From Phoronis australis (lineage: Eukaryota; Phoronida; Phoronidae): DNA of 64,000 nt. Location of the stretch: positions 1 through 64,000 of the forward strand of contig NMRA01000874.1 in NCBI GenBank assembly GCA_002633005.1, in the 5' to 3' direction. The notes under the pieces were generated by a model, which was given only the letters and a program-made list of their open reading frames with translations, was not told the DNA's origin and did not search any database. Positions within the stretch are counted from its first letter, which is position 1. The number at the start of each line of letters is the position of its first letter. This document shows positions 11,601-23,600 of the stretch, piece by piece. The position numbers and the translations under genes were made by a program.

Positions 11601-14600
11601 ATGCATTATCTACAAGACAGACCAGAGTCAAGACTCTTTCTCATTCTCAGAAGCATGACCTCTAGCAGGATTATTGCAAAGGTTGTGTTTCGTAGATTTG
11701 AGAACTTCACGCAAACACAAGATGACGCAAGACACTACGAGATATCACCATGCATTGTGTGCTTACTTGAAGCGCATTTTACTGATTTGATCACCGGCTT
11801 TGATTTGAATTAATTCTGACAACTGAATCTGTGATTTATAATACATCATAAAAATGCAGCCGATCGTGTATTTATAGCCTAATCATAACTAATTATTTCA
11901 TGACTAATTATTTCATAACTAATTATTTCATATTTAATTATTTCATAAAGACAATAATAATGACAAAATGTGTTTTTTCAGAACAAAAACTGATTTTGTC
12001 CCTTTAAATGGTTATAATTCAAACTGTATGCAGCCATGAGATGAACTTTGACCTTTGACCTTACCCACAAGTTGTCTTATTCTTGTTGTTTCTTCCTTCT
12101 TTCGTTCCTTCCGTGCAGCTTTGTTCTGTCTTTCTATCCACTTGCGTTCTTCACGGCTAAAACAGTTTAAGCAATCTTCAGTTTTCAAAAAGTAGCAGTT
12201 TTGTTGCTATGCAATTTCATTATCCGAAACAACAGGAAATACTCAAAATTTTAAATAAATTTGATAATAGAGCGGCGAACAACGCATGAGTCAGATTCAA
12301 CCGCTCCGCAAGAATTCACCAGAATATAGTGAAATTCGACTTGATAAAAGCGTGGAGTGCACAAACTAGAACAATAACGCATAACTTTGTGCGAGTTGTG
12401 CGGAAAATCTCACTCATGAATGTCCGACTTACACAAACTTTACCATATGTGTAGATTATAGCAATTTGCAATGTAAAAACTACCAACAAGCAGAAAGCAA
12501 CTTCATGTCAGTGCATATAGAATTGAATCCTTAAAATTCCTCACTTTTCTCCTTTTTCCTTTTCCTCTTCATCCAAGTACGAGAACTCTCGCCACGAGTC
12601 AAAGTTATACCAGAAGTCATAGAACTTATTCACTTCATCGAAGGTTGCTTCATTGCCGCCAAGTTTTGGTACATTACGTTTGTTTGACCACCTATGTTTA
12701 ACAAACAACGTCTTGGATTAAAGCTGCCATGACCTTCACCTTCTGACAAAATATTCTTTTATCACTTACCACCATAACATTGGTCACAACTTCTTGTTTA
12801 GAAGTGATTTTTGAGCCCGGGAAAAACTAAATTCATTTAATGGTCCTGACACTAAAATGACGAGTTAGGCCAAGCCAACTTAGAAAGACTGGTCTCAGAC
12901 ACACCACTCCTAATCCAAGTAAGGAACAAGAAAAGGTCAATTTTATTATGGCTAGTAATTCAAATCGAAAGTTAAAAGATGCATAGTCTCATTAATTGTG
13001 AATATGCAAATAAAGTGCTAACTTACAAACAACCCTGGGTCCTCCAGTGTGCCGGAAACCATCTGAGAACAAGTTGCCATTACAATCTCGTGAAAGTCTC
13101 ATTTTGCGAGACTATTTTTGTGTAAATGAGTATGGTAATATTTCATCGTTACCCTATGAAACAAGTTCGTTTTCATTATTTGTTCATTTCACTATCAAAT
13201 AATGATTGCATAGTATTTGGAATTATTTGGATTTTTTATATGTTCACAATTGTTTTGAAGTGTATCAGTTGTGGACCAGGTGTTCTCTTTAAAACTGCAA
13301 TTTATTTACCAATATTGTTTCTTTTCCCAATTATATATGTACACACAGTTCTCCAGGAAGTCACCAGGTAGCGCTTGCTACAAATTTAAATATTCACGGT
13401 TTTAATGAGACATGGCATCTTTAAAGTTGCTATAACCTGGTGTGTCCAACAATAATTCCTCAAATGACCATATTGCCTGATATTGACCTATCATGATAAG
13501 CCTGTCATGATGACCCTTAAAGTGGAACTTGCACACCATTTCCTTATTTCTGTGATTGCTTGGTCAAATTAGTTAGAAACACAACATATAGCGACGATGT
13601 GTGTACTTTGAAAATAGCCAAATGTTTTTAAGAACGAATTTTGTGTCAAAAATTATCCATCGTAAATCACTCAACCGTGTCCGGTAAGTATCATGACGTG
13701 GTGTTGGGGAATAAGACTGCATGAATCGTGCTATGTGAGCCCCCAAGGTACGGCACTAGTGCAAAGGTCACCTATTTGCCAAATTTTTTGTTTTCACATT
13801 AACAAGTTGTCACTTGGTTTAGCATAAATGATGTTCAAATAACATTGTCATTTAGTTCCTGCTATACATTAGCATAATTAGGAGCATGCAAATACATTTT
13901 TAATGAGCTAGGTCTGAAGCAATCGTCAAGTAATTGATCATTTCTAAAACCCGAGTACAGAACAAGATGAGATTCATTTTAGAACAGTAGGAGGTCTAAG
14001 CTAGAAATTGTTACTGACAGAAAATGCGGTGTATGTCGCAATCCCTTTGTTTGGACACATCAGATGAGACTTTATTGTTTGCCTGTGAGTGGCAGCCAAC
14101 ATGTCAAAAACAAAGATGTTATTACAAGGATAAGCTTGTTGCTGACAGTAGTGCAACACAAAGTGTGCAAAGAGCAAAACAATACAATTTGAATTCCTTA
14201 TTTATTTTTGTTGAGAAATTTGACATAATTAAACGTGAAATTTCACAATTCTGTAAAGTTGTGTTCTAAATTAAAGAAGCTTTACAGAAAGAATGAATTT
14301 TTACGTCCAACAGGTGGCAGTAACAGGCAGCAGTAACAGGCAACATTAACAGGCAACAGTAGGAGAAACGTGACCCCACCTACCTGGAGTTGAGTTCAAA
14401 GGTCGGCCCAAACACCTGATAAAAGTTTTCTTTGCTGTTAGCATTGGAGGGAGGCACAGAGTTGTCAAACTCTGGGTCTATACTGTCATACGATCGCCGC
14501 TTGGCCCTGATACCCAAGACGTCATAGGCTATGAATTACAACCAGAGACAATAAAGTAGACCTAAGTGTACAAGAACACGTCTGCAACACACCAACAATG

Positions 14601-17600
14601 AAAAAAAAAAAACAGCCAGCTGAGGAACAAGGGAAAAATGTAGACATCAAAGCTGATAAATGATACGGTAGTGAAAGAATACAAACAACAGAGAGACACA
14701 GTATTGACAGGTCATTATAACTGAAAAACCGTGTTTCAGTGTAACAGAGTGGAAGAAACTGTTGGAGAGCATTGGACCTTATACTAGACATGCAGTCATG
14801 ACCAGTCATTGAAATTAACCAATATGTTACAATATGTATTGTGCGATCATATTTCACAATACATAGTGAGAAGGATGCTACAGGTATACATTGGACCTTA
14901 CAGTAGACATACCGTCATGAATAGCCATTACAATTAACCAATATGTTACAGTATCCATAGTGTGAACATATTTCACTATACATAGCCAGAAGGATGCAAC
15001 AGGTATACAATGAACATTATTAGTAGACATTCAGTCATGACCAGTCGTTAGAAATAAGCAACATGTGCCAGTGTACATAGCGTGAACATGGAGGATACTA
15101 GCGGTATGTCAGACCGGACACGAGATGCACTGTCAACACACCACCAGAGGGTGCTAGAGGGTATGCAGGTATTTAGTGTTCTCATTTCTGGAATCGTCTC
15201 AAGAAAGAATTGTTTTCCATCTTCCATGATGGTACTTAGCTGTTCTGAATGTAGACGTCTAAGAAGAACACCCATTACTGTCTTTAGAGGGGCCCATCAA
15301 ATAATTTGACGACATGACACTGATTACTACCTCCAAAATAACTTGAGGACATGGCTATGAGCCCTACCTACCAAATGCAGCGCGGCATGTGTCCTCAATT
15401 TTGAACATTTAAGTTAACAACAAAGGTGACTGCAGTTTACAAAAGGCAGATGATATGACAAGTAGAACAGACCAGCGTACCTCTTGTTATGCAGGTGAAG
15501 TAATCATCGTCACCCTCCTTGACAGTCACACCTCTCGCTTTACGCTTGTCAGGGTGATGCCTCAGCACTTGAGCTTTATCTGAAACCAGCAGAAAATTAG
15601 ACATTTGTCTGGAAAATTAACTACTGTCAGGGGCAGTAATTCCAAAAATACTCAATTTAAAATGTCGGAAATTTAATAATGTTCTCATAGCACTATGACT
15701 TTAGAAGATGTCTTAAGGCAGCTTTAAATTCTTTGTCACTACAGACACTGAAAATCACCAAAATGCATCGCTAATGCTGAACTCGTATTATATGAACCAT
15801 GACAGCTTTATTTGCTTAATAAAGGCAAGATTAACCAGACCAGAACCTCCCCCACAAAACATGACATCGTCTAAAAGTTATAGTGATCTAGGTTCCAATC
15901 TTTGTTATAAGTAAATTATTGTCTTAACCCCGCACTGTAAATCATTTCGTTAGTATCAGTAGATATTTTGTGTATAACTAGGATCTTGTCTCTCACTCAC
16001 TGTATTTGATGTGATGCCGTTAAATTGAGCCCAGGGGATTGTTCCAAGAAAACTGACTGAGCAAAAACAAATCTTAAATTTCAGTCAATTTTAAGATAAC
16101 ACTTTTTCTCAAGTCCGTTTCAAGAAAGAGATCTTAAGTTTGACTTGTTAAGTTTTCTTGACTCAAGTTTTGTCTAATTTTGCCTATCTTTAGATAACCA
16201 GATGTGGAAGTTTCAAAGTTTGGAAGTTGAGCCAAATTTAGACTTAAATCAAAATTGAACTTACTAAGTCAGTTTCTTGGAACCGTCCCCATAAACTGTT
16301 ACTGCAACAGTGTATATACAAGAAATATTTCAGAGGACAGATCTGCCATATGATCAAATGACAAGTTGCAGTATCCGCTGTTATTGTAGTTCACATATGT
16401 ACCAATAGATGCCGTGGACGGAGGTTCAAGGTCAGGGAATATAAGTATGTAAAATGGCCGTCAGTTTATTTGAAGACCCACTACGATAAATCCCTGCCAT
16501 CCAGAGTTACAACACTGCATCTGGCGACAAGAATAGTAGATGTCAACCCACCGATAACCCGAGAAACTGAACATTTCACCGAAAACCGCAGTAAGTTGAA
16601 CCATGGCAGTGAACATAAACGTTACTTCCATTGCACCATTCGACCCGAACGGCGATACAGCGACGACATACCAACGATGGGAGCGTTGGATTCGCGGTTT
16701 TGAACTTTACGCCGATGCCACTGGGTGCGCAGATGACAGACAGAAACGTCAGCTGTTGTTACACAGCGCTGGACCCGACGTCCAGGACATTTTCTTTACC
16801 CTGCCCGATCCGCCTCACACATATTCCGCCACAAAGAAAAAGTTGGAGGAACATTTCAAACCCATCAAAAACCTGCCGTACCTGCGACACCTGTTCCGAC
16901 AGGGGAAACAGGCAGAGGGTGAGAGCATTCTCCAGTTTGTGACTCGTCTTCGCCAGCTTGCGAAAGATTGTGAGTTTGGCTCAAATCTAGAGTCATTTGT
17001 CACTGACCAGGTGATTGATAAGTGTCTGTCTGAACACCTGAGAATTAAATTACTGGCTCAAAAGGACTTGACATTAGACAAATGCCTAGCCATAGCTGCT
17101 GCGAAGGAAGCATCCGAGCAGCAAGCGCAGGACATTAGTGGTGCCGCAAAAGTGTTTCATACCCAAGGAAGTCACCGTCCACGACACCCACCGCCACGTG
17201 GACACAACCGTTCACAAAACCCGCCGCAGCGTCCGACTCAGGACAGGAACCAAAACCCGCCACGCCGCAACCAGAACCGTCCAAACCGTGCACCGCCAAA
17301 TGGTCAGTCCGAGGAATGCTCTCGTTGTGGACAATTCGGACACTCTGGCGATGAGTGTGAGTGTTCCAAGAATGTAAAGTGCTTCAAGTGTGGACGCATG
17401 GGGCACTATCAGGTCAAGTGCTTTGGCACAAAGCCAAAACACAAAGGCTCATCAAACCGCAGACACAATGCGGTCAGACAAATCCAAACTGATGCACAGG
17501 AGAACTTCTCTTCTGACGAATACACCGATGAAGATGTATATGCCACGGGTGAGGAGGCGACGCTAAACATCACAATAAACGGGGTGCAAACACAAGTTGT

Positions 17601-20600
17601 TAATGACTCTGGCGCATCGTGCAACATCATAAATTCAGCAGTTGCGTCGAAACTCGAGCAAAGTGGTCTTCAGTCGCGATCATGCCGCCGCCGTATTTAC
17701 CCATATGCATCCCCGCCACTTCATTGTCACCGTCTGTTTGCCGCCGATGTTTCCGTGCGTGACACTGTAGTGCAGTCAGCTGAATTCCTTGTGTTGGAAG
17801 GCGATGCCCAACCCCTGCTGGGAAGGGTAACAGCCAGAGCACTCGGAGTGCTCAAAACCGAAAATGACTTTGTGAACTCTGTGCAGGATCCGATTAGCAA
17901 CACTGACAAACCGACTAGTATCGAAGTGATGCGTACACGCTATCCCGAACTGTGGAAAGGCATAGGATGCCTGAAGGACAAGCAAGTGACAATATACATT
18001 GACAAATCCGTACCGCCGATAGCTCGTAAACACAGCCGTGTTCCATTTCATAACCGAGACAAAGTTGCAGCAGAACTAGACAAGCTGTTAAGAGCTGACA
18101 TCATCGAGAGAGTCAATGGCCCGACTCCGTGGGTTTCTCGCATCGTAACTTCGCCGAAGCCAAAGAACCCAAACGAGATAAGACTGTGCGTAGACATGCG
18201 TGATGCCAACAAGGCAATCCTCCGCACTAGGCATGTGACACCTACCATGGATGAACTCATAACTGAGCTTAGTGGAGCTACCGTGTTCTCCAAGATCGAT
18301 CTACGCTCAGGTTATCACCAGCTCATACTACACCAGTCTTGCAGATACATTACCGCATTCTCGACACATTTGGGGACATTTCAGTACAAACGTCTCTGCT
18401 TTGGAGTGTCATCCACTGCAGAAGTGTTCCAGGACACCATCCAATCAGTGATCGCGGGCATTCAGGGTGCGCGAAACGTCAGCGATGATATCATTGTATA
18501 TGGAACTGACCAAGCATCTCATGATCGTGCGCTGGACCAAACATTGCGACGTCTCCGCTGGTCTTACCGCACACGCAGACAAGTGTGAATTCAGTGTACC
18601 AAAGATCAGCTTCTTCGGTGTAGTTTTCTCGAAAAATGGCGTTTTGCCTGACCCAGTCAAAGTACAGGCCCTTCGAGACGCAGCGAAACCGGTAAATGCC
18701 TCTGAAGTGCGCTCATTTTTAGGCATGGCACAGTACAGTGCCCGGTTCATACCAAACTTTGCGACAATAACACATCCGCTCCGAGAGTTAACAAAGCAAG
18801 CCGTCCTGTGGCAATGGACACAGGAACATGACGCAGCGTTTCGAGCCGTCCAAGACAGTCTAACCGAGACCGCAACCACAGCATTCTTCAGTATCAAGCG
18901 AGAATCATGTATACTAGTCGATGCAAGTCCGTGTGGCATCGCAGCCGTCCTCACGCAAGCCGGAAAGCCAATTGCGTTCGGTAGTCGTGCCTTGACTAAA
19001 GTGGAGGCACGCTACTCCCAAACTGAGCGTGAAGCTCTAGCAGTAGTATGGGCGTGCGAACACTTTCACATCTACATCAACGGATCAGCATTCAAGATCA
19101 TCACCGATCATCAACCGCTGACAACCATATGGAAGAAACCGAATCAGCCGGCGCGAATAGCCCGCTGGGCACTCCGATTGCAGCCATACAATGTTACGAT
19201 TGAATACCGACCAGGAAAGGACAATCCCGCAGACTATATGTCTCGTCATCCCGCTTGTAACTCTACTACGTCGAGCCGTGAACAAGCAATCGCGGAAGAA
19301 TATGTGTCCTTCTTAGCCCACAGTGGAATCCCGCGTGCGATAACGATGGAGGAGGTCGTTACAGCCACCAAGCTAGACTCAACAATTCAGTTAGTGATGT
19401 CCTTAGTCCACTCTAGATGATGGCATAAGATCGACGATATCTCAAATCCGAATATTGATCGTGCATCTGTGCTTGCGTTCTGCGTCGTTAGAGATGAACT
19501 CACTGTATCGGAGACAGAAGGAATCCTGATACGGGCAACCCGTGTGGTAATCCCAATTGTTTTGCAGAACCGCGCAGTAGAGCTCGCACACGAAGGTCAT
19601 CAAGGCATCAGCAAGACCAAAGCACTTATCCGCAGTAAAGCGTGGTTCCCGGGAATTGACAAAGCCGTGGAAGAGGCAGTTGGTCGTTGTTTGCCCTGTC
19701 ATGTGAACATTATATTATCAAACTTATGTTCTTCTGGACTCAGCAAATCTCCCGTCATGTGTAGGCAAAACTTTCATAACACTAATGGCACCTACACACT
19801 TCAAATGGACTCCCTCCTAACAATTTTATGATTTTGACTACTCTAATAAATTTAATATTCAGTTAATGACTGGCATGATTTTAAACTCATTTGACCTGTC
19901 AACTCAATAAAGAAAAGTGAGTGGAAAATAACATTAACTTACAAGCTCTCTTGATCTGGTCTTCCGTAGCACCAAAGCGTAGACTCTTCAACCCAAGAAC
20001 AGCATAATGATCTTGATTCTACAAGTCACAATTCAAAACCATAATGGAATTTATCAATGAAAACTGATGATGTATGAACAACTATACCAAAGTTTTCTGC
20101 AGATAGGCCCATCTTCACATGTGCCCACTGGGCATATTAGGATAATTCTTCACAGACAAGTCCAGGGCATATATTTGGGAAAAATATACCAGGTTGAATC
20201 CAACAACTTTCGCCAGTTTCATAGGAAATGAACACCAAAATGTCACTACAGCAAATTTTCAACAATAAGCAGACATATGTTGGGACAATCACATCACCAT
20301 GTTTTGTATTCCCTCTCTCAGTGTCAATGTTTGTAACAGCTACAGTACTGACACACTAGTCTAAGAGTGCATAGTTTTAACTTTCAAATATACCCCCAAG
20401 CATACATTTGTATAATTTGACTTCATCCTAAAACTGAAATTTTCTGAATATAAACCCTGGGGTTGTCTTCAGAAAAAATCTGGTATGTATTTGTGTGAGT
20501 GCGTGCGTCTGTCTGCCTGTCTGTGCGTGCATGTGTGTGGATAACTATCCTCAATACCAAAGTGGATTCAAAAGGGCAGTAGAAGAACCACTATCCAGAC

Positions 20601-23600
20601 AAGAGAACACTGCACATCACGTAGTCTCTACAGTGAAGAATTATAACAAGCCTACCGGCAATAGTCAAAAATATACAGAGCCCAAATTTCAAGAACCACC
20701 TTGATGCCTATTATTCAGTGGAGAAAACTGGTTCTCAAAATGTGGACATGTTATATTCAACTATTGCCAGTCTACCTGGGGTGCACTAACCAAGAGTGCA
20801 TACTTTCACTTTATTTTAAACACGTAACAAGTGAAAACTTTAATTTTCAAGCTTGACTAAAGCAACAAAGCTTGAATGATTAAGGGAAGACAAGATGGCA
20901 AAGTGGTTATGAGGACAAACTTAAGGTAATATTTTGCATGGACTGGTACATTATGTGCTTTGTACTGGTTGTATTCCCCTATGTACTGCGTAATGAGTGA
21001 AAGGACGGGTGTGAAAGGGTGAAGGACCTTCGTGGACAGTAAAACTGGACCTAATCAGGATATTTTTCGTGAAAAAAAAAAAAAAAAAAAAACGCAACTA
21101 CGGGCCACTCTGTATGAGAATTTAAAATTCTTGAAACATGGCATAATTAACTGAAGAATATATGGCAATGGATATAGTAAAATCTCACCATTGCCAAAGA
21201 ATTGCCAAATTTTGCTTTTTAATATTTTAAAGACTTACAACACTGCTGTGATTACCCACAATTTCAAAAAACATTGCCTGGTACAGAACTTCAATGGTTT
21301 TGGTTCACACTGCTTATTTTCTATGAAAAGAATTAATTGTAAGAAATACTGTGTCTTAAATTGGACTATTTGAAACTTAACTATTTGAGACTCCACAAAA
21401 TTTAAGATTAGAATCATAAATTGTAGCTTGTGAACATGCCTGGTTAAGCCTGGCGAAACTTAGCTTAACACTGCTCAAAACTGCAACGACTATGACGAAG
21501 CCTCATGACAGTCCCACCTTGCACTCCCTGGGGTCCAACGTCTTCAAATAGGCCTCATTATCTTCATCCACAAAGTTCACTTCAGCACTCTCGTCCTCAG
21601 AACTAGATGAGTGTAGCGACTGGTGAGACAAAGTCTGACGCTGTTGCCTCCTTAAACAATGCGACTCGTACCATCGACCCACCGGCTCAAACTTCACCAA
21701 CCGCGGAGCTAAAAGCAAGATGAAGCATTCTGATCAATAAATTTGACCCCATACGAACGAGATAGACATTACGATGTTTAAGCCGTTTTATCAAGTAAAG
21801 TACAAATTTATTGTTTATCAGATATTTTTGTGTGTGTGGACAAGTTAATGGCACATGTGCTGCGATTGCATTCATTTAATTAGCCAGATAAGACCAAATT
21901 AGTTTATTAGATAAATCTGACTTAATAAAGTCAGCATTAAATAAATCAACAACATGCAGTTTGGTAGCCATAATGTTTGTTTGAGCTGGAAGTATTGAAA
22001 GACTCCAACTGGCACCAATCAAAGTGATACACACAGTAATGTGACTTTGTTTAGTCAGTGTTATGTACAACTTGTAGTAACTCCTCCAGTGAACAGGATG
22101 GATTAACTTGGATGCATAAGAGCTTATTTTGATTTTCCAGCCTCTAGTATACACCATAAGTAATGAAGGGGGTATTGCGCGCTGTGCTTGAAGTTGGAGT
22201 TCTGCTTAAAGGCGAAGACAACCTTTTTTCATGTCATTTTTAGCAAAAATGAGGTTCGTTGATTATCCCAGACATATTTTTCACTTATTTACTACTTTTC
22301 ATAATTAATTACTCGTCATCTACTCCGGAAGTGGTGTTTTGGGAGGCAAGAATTTCGCGCCAGTTTCTTTTTATGTAGTCTGACTGTGAGAGCAGTCGAG
22401 TCAGTCATTGTTCTACCTCCGTTGCGATAAGTTCGGTCGTCGTTTGCTTTTGCTTACGAGTCAGTCAACATGCCACACTGTTGCTGCGTACTGGGGTATA
22501 CTCATTATCCAGGGCCCGACATAACGAGCTGCAGGTCGCATTTGCGACCTGAAATTTGGAAATGCGAGCTGAGATTTTTGTCAGCTCGTATCAAGTCGCG
22601 ACCTGGAATTTCCAACGAATGCGAGCTGAGTTTTTGCACTTCTCAACAAATACCTGACAAATACAAAGCAGCTCTAACTTGTTAATCCGACCGTTATTTG
22701 CATGGTTGTTGCCAAATCCAAGTTCAAAAGAACACTAAACGAGAACAGCCCTCCCGATGACTTGTAAGCAAGTCGCGTGAACATGGGATATGCAGAATCG
22801 ATCTTTGTCGCGTTTCATTGGCTAACACTTTCGGCCACTTTTGTAAAATGCCGGATTCGCCAAAGAAAGTTTCGGGCGACTGCTTAACACATGATAAAAC
22901 AACGGTGTTTCTACTAATTCTTAAGCGATCAACTTACCAAACTTTGTGGTGGACAAAAATGTTTATTTTTCACATAAGATGTCCTTATTACATGTACCAA
23001 ATATCCATGACAATATACCTGATATCGCACAGCGGCACCGTTAGCGCGCAAGCGGTCCCAGCAGACAATCGTGAGATGTGCTTCTGCTTTTTATCGTATT
23101 AAGACAGCTAAAGTGAAAATGGCAACCTTATTAATCGCCAAATGACAGTCACGTCTTTACTTTCAGTTGCCAAGAAATTCTCAAACCCTTTACTTGTTTC
23201 TGGGGCTACGTACGCAAAATATGATTTGTCTTACACACGTTGTTGCCAACGTCTAAAGTGTAGGCCTACTCCAGCGATTCAAGTACGTGAACTCATGCGT
23301 ACGTGCCACTTCAAAGAACAGCGACAGTCCTAAATGAAAGAGTATACCGGCTTGGCTCTGGTTTATTTGAAAATGAACTCAGATTCCCAACGGTTATAAA
23401 AGACCCGATGTCCCGGGACCGATATATCATAACCCAGAACTGACATTTTCCTGTTCCTATGTTTCCCGAGATTGATGTTCTGTAAACCCTGTATTCTATG
23501 CCCGTAGCAAGCTATTGCAACTAAACTGGCACTAGATGCGAAATTGTGGTTCAAGTTAGCGAACTTTCCATTCTTCTCTTTATACACTCCCACCCACCGG

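Larger units (their letters stand above)
16440..19702 (+). mobile_element. Ty3/gypsy LTR retrotransposon remnant, 3'-truncated
   Basis: Order: putative primer-binding site TGGCGACAAG at 16522, fused gag-pol, protease, reverse transcriptase, RNase H, integrase zinc finger. Everything after the integrase HHCC finger is missing, and I find no 3' LTR. One frameshift (about 18555-18562) and one in-frame stop (19418-19420) break the reading frame. It lies antisense in DNAJC2 intron 3. The 5' limit is uncertain; DNA from about 16310 to 16521 may be 5' LTR, with a TATA-like stretch at 16438. Confidence 0.93.

Noticed and set aside
21709-21718. DNAJC2 start at the TTG before exon 2
   Set aside because: The bases form a splice acceptor (ATCTTGCTTTTAG), TTG is a poor start in animals, and exon 1 at 26286-26340 fits the phase.
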